NCBI GenBank assembly: GCA_026988735.1
Contig: JALSKR010000233.1
Location: forward strand, 1 to 6,700
Length of the DNA: 6,700 nucleotides
Origin: Sulfurimonas sp.
Lineage (GTDB): Bacteria > Campylobacterota > Campylobacteria > Campylobacterales > Sulfurimonadaceae
Direction of reading: 5' to 3'
Part shown: positions 1-4,957 of the stretch, piece after piece
How the letters are laid out: each line of letters begins with the position of its first letter
How positions within the stretch are numbered: the first letter of the stretch is position 1
Notes under the pieces: model-generated
The model's input: only the letters and a program-made list of their open reading frames with translations
Database searches by the model: none
Told to the model about the DNA's origin: nothing
Made by a program: the position numbers and the translations under genes

Positions 1-187
1 AAATACCGTCTATAAGAGGCACATTGATATCTAAAAGGTAGATATCAAATTTTGTATCATAGGTCGCGTCAAGAGCATTCTGCCCGTTTGGATAATGAAG
101 CACTTCGTATCCCTCTTCTTCAAGCAAATCAACTAATGTCTCTGCAAAAAGCAAATCATCTTCAAGCAGGAGTATTTTAATCGACAC
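1..187 (-). CDS. Response regulator receiver domain, N-terminal part (runs off left edge)
   Basis: This is the first 62 codons of a two-component response regulator; the rest lies beyond position 1. The receiver fold is clear. The early acidic pocket is E9-D10-D11 after a hydrophobic beta strand (IKILLL), and the motif [11 protein letters not shown] puts the phospho-acceptor at D53. The output domain is outside the window, so the type (OmpR-like DNA binding or other) cannot be told. The start is taken as GTG at 187-185: an in-frame TAG lies two codons upstream and there is no ATG before the conserved strand. This start overlaps the last codons of pyrC by 11 bases, so translation is probably coupled to pyrC. 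No strong Shine-Dalgarno sequence is seen, only a weak purine run (AGAGA). Identity as a receiver domain is secure; the start is a good inference. Confidence 0.9.
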   Translation of the reverse strand, partial: MSIKILLLEDDLLFAETLVDLLEEEGYEVLHYPNGQNALDATYDTKFDIYLLDINVPLIDGI

Positions 188-1184
188 TCTCTATAGCCCA
201 CCCAATTTCTTCACCGGCAAACATAGGTACAACACCCGAATAATTTTCAGGCACCAAAAACGGCCGTTTCTCCAAGGTCACTTCTTTAAATTCAGGACAG
301 ATTCCATAAATATTCTGTGCATTGTCACTGACAAAAGCCTGCAGATTTTCAAGCTTGTCGAACTGATCAAAAATTTCTGCAAGCAGTTGCAAAGAAATCG
401 GTGCGGTAAAAATACCAGCGGCACAACCGCAAGACTCTTTTTTATGCTGTGGATGCGGTGCAGAATCTGAACCAAACATCACTTTCGGATGTGCTTCAAG
501 CGCTACACTTAAAAGTGCATCCAAATCCTCCGGTCTTTTTGCAATCGGTTTACAAAAAAGATGCGGACGCATCAATCCGCCGATAACATCATCAAGGGTT
601 AAAAGCAGATGATGCACCGTAATTGTCGCATAGAGATTCGGATATTTATCCAACATTGCAACGGCTTCTTTGGTTGTAATGTGCTCCATTATAATCTTTA
701 AATCAGGAAAATTCTGTGCCAAAAGCTCATAAATACTCATAAACTCAGCTTCTCTGTCCATCACAAAGCCATCTGTCTCACCATGCACACACAAAGGAAT
801 ACCCAAGTTGCTCATAGTCTCCAAAGTAGTGCGCATCTCTTCGATATCAAAAGAGCTCACACCACCTTCTGAATTGGTAGTTATTCCTGCAGGGTAGAGC
901 TTAACAGCCGTTATTTCATCCACTATACTTTCTAAAAATGCTTTATCATAGTTTTTATAAAAGAGTGTCATATACGGTTCAAAATAATCATTCGGCACAG
1001 CCGCCATAATCCGTTCTCTGTATGCCAAAAGATCTTCTCTTGTTTCTACAGGTGGAACAAGATTGGGCATTACAATAGCCCCACTGTAGCTATATGCGGT
1101 CAAGGGTGCCACATTTTCAAGCATTACCCCGTCACGAAGGTGCAGGTGCATATCCAGAGGCATTAAAAGTGTATGAGTTTTCAT
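177..1184 (-). CDS. pyrC: Dihydroorotase, class II (PyrC)
   Basis: Dihydroorotase catalyses the reversible cyclisation of carbamoyl-aspartate to dihydroorotate, the third step of de novo pyrimidine synthesis, in the cytoplasm. At 335 residues it fits the compact class II (E. coli PyrC-like) enzymes of about 340-350 residues. The amidohydrolase metal site is complete: H13 and H15 in HLHLRD, with R17 for substrate; K95 in AVKLYPAG as the likely carboxylated bridging lysine; H134 in CVHGE; H168 in MEHIT; and the catalytic aspartate D240 in FGSDSAPH. The start is the ATG at 1184, with AAGGAA six bases upstream and an extended -10 element before that. It is preceded by a small membrane-protein gene (67-base gap) and its 3' end overlaps a response regulator gene by 11 bases. 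No damage is seen. Confidence 0.97.
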   Translation of the reverse strand: MKTHTLLMPLDMHLHLRDGVMLENVAPLTAYSYSGAIVMPNLVPPVETREDLLAYRERIMAAVPNDYFEPYMTLFYKNYDKAFLESIVDEITAVKLYPAGITTNSEGGVSSFDIEEMRTTLETMSNLGIPLCVHGETDGFVMDREAEFMSIYELLAQNFPDLKIIMEHITTKEAVAMLDKYPNLYATITVHHLLLTLDDVIGGLMRPHLFCKPIAKRPEDLDALLSVALEAHPKVMFGSDSAPHPQHKKESCGCAAGIFTAPISLQLLAEIFDQFDKLENLQAFVSDNAQNIYGICPEFKEVTLEKRPFLVPENYSGVVPMFAGEEIGWAIESVD

Positions 1185-1213
1185 CGAAATTTCCTTAATA
1201 TAATCAATAAAGT

Positions 1214-1222
1214 ATTATAACA
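1214..1222 (-). promoter_or_regulatory. Extended -10 promoter element in front of pyrC
   Basis: On the minus strand the bases read TGTTATAAT, a perfect extended -10 (TGnTATAAT). Transcription would begin near 1207, giving a leader of about 23 nt that contains the AAGGAA ribosome-binding site at 1191-1196. No good -35 sits at 16-18 bases; a TTAACA lies only 12 bases upstream. Extended -10 promoters tolerate a poor -35. This suggests pyrC, and with it the response regulator, can be transcribed independently of the upstream genes. Confidence 0.55.
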
Positions 1223-1251
1223 AAAGTTCACTGTTAAGTAAGAAGGCATAA

Positions 1252-1593
1252 TTAAACGCCCCATAAATATATATCAGTAAACCAAAGAAGCATTCCAATC
1301 GGTGCCAAAAACCCATATAAATGACTGAGTTTTACAAAAGGCTTTCCTTCTATAAACACACCGACTTGGACAGCAGAGACCATGAGAGAAGCAAGAATAA
1401 GAAAAAGATAAGAAACGGCTAAAACAATGTACCATGTTTTATGGGTAAAACCATATACAAGCAAGGCCACAATTGCTACAAAAACAAGAGTATTTTGAAT
1501 ATTCATATTGAGATTTGGTTTTTCCTCTTTTTTATACACACGGGCAATTTTAAAGTATAAAAAAGCAAGAAAAAGCATTATATAGTAAAGCAT
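1252..1593 (-). CDS. Small four-helix integral membrane protein, function unknown
   Basis: I do not recognise this 113-residue protein. Hydrophobic segments lie at about residues 1-17, 33-49, 53-75 and 90-110. The basic stretch after the first helix (KIARVYKKEEK, about 15-25) and the lysines in the loop before the last helix (about 84-88) suggest both loops face the cytoplasm and both termini the periplasm. No catalytic motif, cysteine pair or signal-peptidase site is evident. The ATG at 1593 is supported by GGAG (1602-1605) eight bases upstream. It sits between the phosphohexomutase gene (71-base gap) and pyrC (67-base gap) on the same strand, so it may be co-transcribed, but the neighbours give no functional clue. 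The clean frame, ribosome-binding site and membrane pattern make it a believable gene. Confidence 0.8.
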   Translation of the reverse strand: MLYYIMLFLAFLYFKIARVYKKEEKPNLNMNIQNTLVFVAIVALLVYGFTHKTWYIVLAVSYLFLILASLMVSAVQVGVFIEGKPFVKLSHLYGFLAPIGMLLWFTDIYLWGV

Positions 1594-1664
1594 AGGGAAA
1601 ACTCCGTCATTTTTAAAGGAATTCTACCTAATTAAGTTTAACTAATCTTTATTATATATATAAA

Positions 1665-3023
1665 TTATATATTTTCTTTTGCCAGACGAATTAAATCATT
1701 AATGGCATTTTCATAACGCAGTGCTTCTGCTTTGTCCGTAGATTCAAAGCGTGTCACTAGAATCGGTGTCGTATTACTTGCACGTACCAGTCCCCAGCCC
1801 TTTTCAAAATTGATGCGAACACCATCAACATCTATAATATCTTTTACAGTCGGAAAATCAGCAGGCGGATTTTGCAGCAGTTCTTTTACTTTATCTATGA
1901 TTTTAAATTTCTCTTCTTCTGTAGTTTCTACCTTGATTTCTTCAGTAGAATAAACTTTCGGCAGCTTTGCAAGTTCTACATCCAAATCTATACCGTCTTT
2001 TATAAGTTCTAACATTCTTAGTGTTGCATAAATGGCATCATCATATCCGAAATAACGATTTTTAAAAAAGACATGTCCGCTTACTTCACATGCCAAATCT
2101 GCCTTGATCTCTTTCATTTTCACTTTGAGATTTGAATGCCCTGTCTTATACATGACAGCTTTGGCACCGCGACGCTCCAGCTCATCATACATCACCTGTG
2201 AACATTTCACTTCACCCACAACTGTCGGCTTGTCCATTTTCATGGCATATAAAAGTGCCATCATATCGCCTTTGATATTGTTTTTATGTGTAAGCACCGC
2301 TATACGGTCAGCATCGCCGTCATACGCAAATGCAATGTCACCCTCTTTTTCAAGCAGCTCTTTCACATCTTGTAAATTCTCTTCTACCGAAGGGTCGGGA
2401 TGATGGTTCGGAAAAGTTCCGTCAGGCTCAACATATATACCCTTTACATGTAAACCGAGTTTTTCAAATATCTCTGGAAGAACAACGCCTGCCACACCGT
2501 TTCCACAGTCATATACTATTTTTGTATCCATGCCTTTGAGGTGTTCAAACGCATTGACCATAAACTCTATATATTTTTCTTTCGCCTTGATTTTCTTCAC
2601 ATCTCTTGGTACTTTTGGCGGCATTTGCATCGTCTCACACTCACGCCCGAGCGCATAAATATCTTCTCCAAAAAACGGTGCTTTGTCCACTGTGATTTTA
2701 AAACCGTTATATTCACTCGGATTATGAGAACCTGTTATCATCACAGAAGCTGAGGGTGTGATACCGTCCCACTCCTGATAATTTGTAAAATAATTCACAG
2801 GCGTCGGAACAAGCCCCATATCTAAAACTTTTTTCCCACCGGCATTGAGCCCTGCAACAAGATACTCAAAAAGAATCGGTGAATGGCTTCTTGCATCATA
2901 CCCTACTGCAACATATTCGCCGTCAATTTTATCTGCTAATGCATACCCTATTTTTGTAACACTCTCTTCATTTAGCTCTTTTTCATATATTCCGCGTATA
3001 TCATATTCTCTGTAGATGCTCAA
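1665..3023 (-). CDS. algC: Phosphomannomutase/phosphoglucomutase (AlgC type)
   Basis: This enzyme interconverts hexose 6-phosphates and 1-phosphates (mannose and/or glucose), feeding nucleotide-sugar supply for surface polysaccharide and glycan synthesis. All four alpha-D-phosphohexomutase domains are present. With the start chosen here (452 residues), the catalytic phosphoserine is S99 in TGSHNP, the Mg-binding loop DGDADR is at 235-240, the sugar-specificity motif CEVSGH is at 312-317, and the phosphate-binding loop RASNTTP is at 414-420. Long blocks such as DCGNGVAGV, FPNHHPDP and GWGLVRASNTTP match Pseudomonas AlgC as I remember it, favouring dual specificity. The TTG at 3023 is preferred because AAGG (3032-3035) lies eight bases before it and the protein then begins SIYREYDIRG, as family members do. 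A TTG nine codons earlier (3050) is possible but has weaker support. It lies 66 bases after a small gene and is probably co-transcribed with it. Confidence 0.93.
   Translation of the reverse strand: MSIYREYDIRGIYEKELNEESVTKIGYALADKIDGEYVAVGYDARSHSPILFEYLVAGLNAGGKKVLDMGLVPTPVNYFTNYQEWDGITPSASVMITGSHNPSEYNGFKITVDKAPFFGEDIYALGRECETMQMPPKVPRDVKKIKAKEKYIEFMVNAFEHLKGMDTKIVYDCGNGVAGVVLPEIFEKLGLHVKGIYVEPDGTFPNHHPDPSVEENLQDVKELLEKEGDIAFAYDGDADRIAVLTHKNNIKGDMMALLYAMKMDKPTVVGEVKCSQVMYDELERRGAKAVMYKTGHSNLKVKMKEIKADLACEVSGHVFFKNRYFGYDDAIYATLRMLELIKDGIDLDVELAKLPKVYSTEEIKVETTEEEKFKIIDKVKELLQNPPADFPTVKDIIDVDGVRINFEKGWGLVRASNTTPILVTRFESTDKAEALRYENAINDLIRLAKENI
2443..2454. repeat. TTACATGTAA palindrome, copy in the phosphohexomutase gene
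   Basis: The core is extended to the perfect 12-bp palindrome TTTACATGTAAA inside the algC-type gene, encoding Leu-His-Val on the minus strand. Confidence 0.6.
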
Positions 3024-3035
3024 TTGTAAAACCTT
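3021..3035 (-). promoter_or_regulatory. Ribosome-binding site deciding a TTG start for the phosphohexomutase
   Basis: The minus strand reads AAGG (3032-3035), eight bases, then TTG (3023-3021) followed directly by the conserved YREYDIRG segment. There is no ATG in frame between the upstream region and that conserved segment, so a non-ATG start is required. The upstream TTG at 3050-3048 lacks a comparable purine-rich site. Confidence 0.65.
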
Positions 3036-3089
3036 ATATAATGATTGCAAGAATTTTACAAAAATCTTAATTAAGTCTTGCTTCTTTAT

Positions 3090-3404
3090 CTATGTTTTTA
3101 TATCGAGTTTTTTATAATCAACTTTTTCAAACATCTCTTGAAGTATACGTTCTGCATCCTCTTTTGATAACTCATTTATGGATTTTTTTCCGTCATAACC
3201 GACACTTTCTAAAAATTTTTGAAAATCCTGAAAATTTGAAACAAGTTTACTGATAGTATCATCCACGCTATTGGACTGCTCGTTTGCATGTAAAGCTATC
3301 TCTTTGACGTTTTGTGCTATCTCTTTTTTTATTGCTTTGACTTCATCTTGTGAAAGTTTTTTTGTATAAAGGTTTTTTATTGCACTTTTTAAAGATACGT
3401 CCAT
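3090..3404 (-). CDS. Small soluble, probably all-helical protein, function unknown
   Basis: I do not recognise this 104-residue protein. It has no hydrophobic membrane segment, signal peptide or cysteine. It is rich in lysine, glutamate and aspartate, with helix-type spacing of hydrophobic residues throughout, in particular about residues 18-40, 47-68 and 80-95. A short Gly-Asp-Gly region near 69-72 (VGYDGKK) probably separates two helical parts. The ATG at 3404 has a strong ribosome-binding site, AGGAGA (3411-3416), six bases upstream and a well-formed promoter just beyond, so this is very likely expressed. It is the first gene of the minus-strand run leading to the phosphohexomutase, membrane protein and pyrC, and is divergent from the cold-shock gene. 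A small binding or regulatory role is conceivable but unsupported. Confidence 0.82.
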   Translation of the reverse strand: MDVSLKSAIKNLYTKKLSQDEVKAIKKEIAQNVKEIALHANEQSNSVDDTISKLVSNFQDFQKFLESVGYDGKKSINELSKEDAERILQEMFEKVDYKKLDIKT

Positions 3405-3423
3405 ATCTTTTCTCCTACAGTTC

Positions 3424-3452
3424 TTTATAACATTATCGGTTTTTTCTGTAAA
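3424..3452 (-). promoter_or_regulatory. Sigma70-type promoter for the small gene at 3404 and genes after it
   Basis: On the minus strand TTTACA (3452-3447; five of six to TTGACA) is followed after exactly 17 bases by TATAAA (3429-3424; five of six to TATAAT), with the extended -10 TG one base upstream. The predicted start, near 3417, leaves a leader of about 13 nt that begins just before the AGGAGA ribosome-binding site. This is one of the two best-formed promoters in the window and probably drives the whole minus-strand run. Confidence 0.72.
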
Positions 3453-3486
3453 ATTTCAAGGAAATGGTTAACGAATAAAAAGAATT

Positions 3487-3502
3487 TTTGTAAATTTACA
3501 AA
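3487..3502. promoter_or_regulatory. 16-bp perfect palindrome, candidate operator between divergent promoters
   Basis: The sequence TTTGTAAATTTACAAA is a perfect inverted repeat with no spacer. It ends five bases before the -35 of the csp promoter (3508) and lies 35 bases upstream of the -35 of the divergent promoter (3447-3452). That position and symmetry fit a dimeric regulator site. The TTGT/ACAA half-sites loosely recall CRP/FNR-family or BirA-type half-sites, but I cannot assign a regulator. AT-rich DNA produces short palindromes by chance, so this remains a candidate. Confidence 0.45.
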
Positions 3503-3507
3503 TTTAT

Positions 3508-3536
3508 TTGGTTATTTTTAAAAAAGCTGATATACT
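3508..3536 (+). promoter_or_regulatory. Sigma70-type promoter for the cold-shock gene
   Basis: TTGGTT (3508-3513) is separated by exactly 17 bases from TATACT (3531-3536), which carries the extended -10 TG at 3528-3529 (TGATATACT). The spacer is A/T-rich. The predicted start is near 3543, giving an untranslated leader of about 112 nt, in keeping with the long leaders of many cspA-family mRNAs. Confidence 0.7.
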
Positions 3537-3542
3537 GTTGCC

Positions 3543-3654
3543 AAGTGAAAGATGAGGCGTGAATTCATCTTTAGTGTGATTTTTGATCTATGTGTTAAAA
3601 CCTCTCTAAAGACTCTCCCAATTTTTTGACAAATTTATAAGACAAGGCTATACA
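3543..3654 (+). other. Long 5' untranslated leader of the csp mRNA with a 5' hairpin
   Basis: The leader runs from the predicted start site to the csp ATG. Its first feature is a perfect 8-bp inverted repeat: AAAGATGA (3548-3555) and TCATCTTT (3565-3572) around a 9-base loop, extendable by a G-U pair. The remainder is mostly unstructured by eye, with a pyrimidine-rich stretch at 3601-3619. The ribosome-binding site AAGG is at 3644-3647, seven bases before the ATG. In known cspA mRNAs long leaders control stability and temperature-dependent translation; that this one does so is inference. Confidence 0.5.
3626..3654 (+). promoter_or_regulatory. Promoter-like element overlapping the csp ribosome-binding site
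   Basis: A perfect TTGACA (3626-3631) is followed by exactly 17 bases and TATACA (3649-3654), whose last base touches the csp ATG. By sequence this is at least as good a sigma70 match as the upstream promoter. However, transcription would begin near 3661, inside the csp coding sequence, so it could not produce the full protein. It may be a chance match, a pausing signal, or a site where RNA polymerase binding interferes with csp transcription. Confidence 0.3.
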
Positions 3655-3873
3655 ATGGCAGAATTACAAGACGGTAAAGTTAAATGGTTTAACGACGAAA
3701 AAGGTTATGGTTTCATAGAACAAGATAATGGTGGAAAAGATGTATTCGTACATTTCCGTCAAGTTAACAACAACGGTGGTGGACGTGTTTCACTTGCTGA
3801 AGGTCAAAGAGTAACTTTCGAAGTTGGTGAAGGTCAAAAAGGCCCACAGGCTGAGAACGTAACTCCACTTTAG
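3655..3873 (+). CDS. Cold-shock domain protein (CspA family)
   Basis: A 72-residue single-domain cold-shock protein that binds single-stranded RNA and DNA and is expected to act as an RNA chaperone or antiterminator. The length is typical (about 65-75). The nucleic-acid-binding surface is intact: W11 and F12, RNP1 as KGYGFI at 16-21, and RNP2 as VFVHF at 30-34. A glycine/asparagine-rich loop (NNNGGG, 38-43) follows. The ATG at 3655 has AAGG seven bases upstream. It is the only plus-strand gene here, transcribed alone from its own promoter with a long leader and closed by an intrinsic terminator. Whether it is cold-induced or constitutive cannot be read from the sequence, and the csp paralogue letter cannot be assigned. 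Confidence 0.97.
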   Translation: MAELQDGKVKWFNDEKGYGFIEQDNGGKDVFVHFRQVNNNGGGRVSLAEGQRVTFEVGEGQKGPQAENVTPL

Positions 3874-3891
3874 TAGTTAACTTCACACCCT

Positions 3892-3922
3892 TTATGCAGG
3901 CTTTTATGCCTGTATAATTTTT
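3892..3922 (+). terminator. Rho-independent terminator of csp
   Basis: A 10-bp stem pairs 3892-3901 with 3908-3917 (core GCAGGC/GCCTGT, with one G-U pair) around a 6-base loop TTTTAT, and is followed at once by TTTTT (3918-3922). The tail ends directly against the ackA stop codon of the opposite strand. In the minus direction the G-U pair becomes an A-C mismatch and no U-run follows, so it appears one-directional. Confidence 0.88.
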
Positions 3923-4957
3923 CTATCTTTTTAAAACTTCCAAACATTCATTTACAATTTGCAACTCTTCATCTGTTTTTATAACCAATGATTTTATTTT
4001 TTTAAGTATTTTGTTATTCATTACAGCTTCTCGAACTCTTTGGGAATTTTCTCCTATACCACCACTAAACACAATGGCATCAACATCTTCAAGCAAGACC
4101 ATATAGGCTCCTATATATTTTTGAATCCGTCGGAGCATAATATCAAGTGCCAATTTTCCTGACTCATCACTGCGTTGTTCTATGTTTCGCACATCATTAT
4201 CACCGCACAAACCAAGTAAACCCGATTTTTTATTGAGTATTTCATCTGCCTCTGTGGCGCTTACATGTAAAACCTTTTGCATATATAAAACTATAGCCGG
4301 GTCAATATCACCGCATCTTGTTCCCATCACAAGCCCTTCAAGCGGGGTAAATCCCATAGAGGTATCAATACTTTTACCTTTTTTAATGGCACAGGCACTT
4401 GCTCCGTTTCCAAGATGCAAAGTAATGATATTTGTATCTTGTACATTTTTTCCAAGCATTGCTGCAGCCTTTTGTAACAGGTAAGCATGCGAAGTTCCAT
4501 GAAAACCGTAACGGCGGATTTGATATTTTTCATACATCTCATACGGCAGAGCATAAAGGAATGCCTCTTTTTTGAGCGTTGCATGAAAAGCTGTATCAAA
4601 AACAGCTATTTGAGGAATATTTGGTGCATATTGTCGTACTACTTTTATACCTTCAAGGTTTGCTCCGTTATGCAGTGGCGCCAAGGGAATCAAATCAGCA
4701 ATCGCTTCTATTACCGCATCATCAATAAACACAGAATCAACAAACCTTTCGCCGCCATGAACAACTCTGTGCCCTACTGCATCAATCTCATTAAAGTTTA
4801 CATGTAAACTCTCTATAGCCTCATGATGATTGTGTACAGATGAATTTTGTTCGCCTATATGATCTACTGTTTCATCTAAAAGAAGCTGCATTCTTTGCAC
4901 ATCAAACAACTTAAATTTCAATGAAGAGCTACCGGAGTTTATCACGGCAATTTTCAT
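3923..4957 (-). CDS. ackA: Acetate kinase (compact form)
   Basis: Acetate kinase converts acetyl phosphate and ADP to acetate and ATP, reversibly; with Pta it links acetyl-CoA to acetate. Signatures in order: N7 in the N-terminal NSGSSSLKF phosphate loop, R64 in GHRVVHGGE, D121 in VFDTAFH, H153 in RRYGFHGTSH, the HLGNGAS loop at 181-187, R214 in MGTRCGDIDP, and GGIGEN at 299-304. The final TDEEL (328-332) supplies the metal-site glutamate. All residues I associate with catalysis are present, yet at 344 residues it is about 50 shorter than the usual 395-400. The loss falls between the first loop and GHRVVHGG, and after GGIGEN, where only about 40 residues remain. The start overlaps the pta stop as ATGA, with AGGAG seven bases upstream. 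It converges on csp with a 49-base gap. Confidence 0.95.
   Translation of the reverse strand: MKIAVINSGSSSLKFKLFDVQRMQLLLDETVDHIGEQNSSVHNHHEAIESLHVNFNEIDAVGHRVVHGGERFVDSVFIDDAVIEAIADLIPLAPLHNGANLEGIKVVRQYAPNIPQIAVFDTAFHATLKKEAFLYALPYEMYEKYQIRRYGFHGTSHAYLLQKAAAMLGKNVQDTNIITLHLGNGASACAIKKGKSIDTSMGFTPLEGLVMGTRCGDIDPAIVLYMQKVLHVSATEADEILNKKSGLLGLCGDNDVRNIEQRSDESGKLALDIMLRRIQKYIGAYMVLLEDVDAIVFSGGIGENSQRVREAVMNNKILKKIKSLVIKTDEELQIVNECLEVLKR
4261..4270. repeat. TTACATGTAA palindrome, copy in ackA
   Basis: Perfect 10-bp palindrome within ackA, read on the coding strand as the codons TTA CAT GTA (Leu-His-Val). It is one of four identical copies in the window. Confidence 0.6.
4795..4810. repeat. TTACATGTAA palindrome, longest copy, in ackA
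   Basis: Here the shared 10-bp core (4798-4807) is extended to a perfect 16-bp palindrome, AGTTTACATGTAAACT, inside ackA, again in the Leu-His-Val codon phase. It is the longest of the four copies. Confidence 0.6.

Noticed and set aside
1636..1675. TATA-rich stretch after the phosphohexomutase stop as a promoter for the small membrane gene
   Set aside because: TATAAT-like strings are expected by chance in such AT-only sequence and no -35 is convincing, so it is not listed as a feature.
3036..3041. TATATA on the minus strand as a -10 for the phosphohexomutase gene
   Set aside because: Transcription would start at or after the AAGG ribosome-binding site, and no -35 sits at the right distance; AT-rich background explains it.
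3024..3050. Nine-codon N-terminal extension of the phosphohexomutase from an upstream TTG at 3050
   Set aside because: The extension does not resemble family N-termini and lacks a good ribosome-binding site, whereas the TTG at 3023 has AAGG at eight bases and precedes the conserved segment directly.
3055..3085. Inverted repeats (CTTAATTAAG; GCAAGA/TCTTGC) after the small gene as a terminator
   Set aside because: The stems are short and AT-only or widely spaced, and same-strand genes follow; the evidence for termination is too weak.
3892..3917. The csp terminator hairpin as a terminator for ackA as well
   Set aside because: On the minus strand the stem has an A-C mismatch and is followed by AGGGTG and not by a U-run.
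4182..4807. Long open frames on the plus strand and in other minus frames inside ackA, pta, pyrC and the phosphohexomutase gene
   Set aside because: They lie wholly within well-identified genes, lack ribosome-binding sites and recognisable protein patterns, and are shadows of the true frames.
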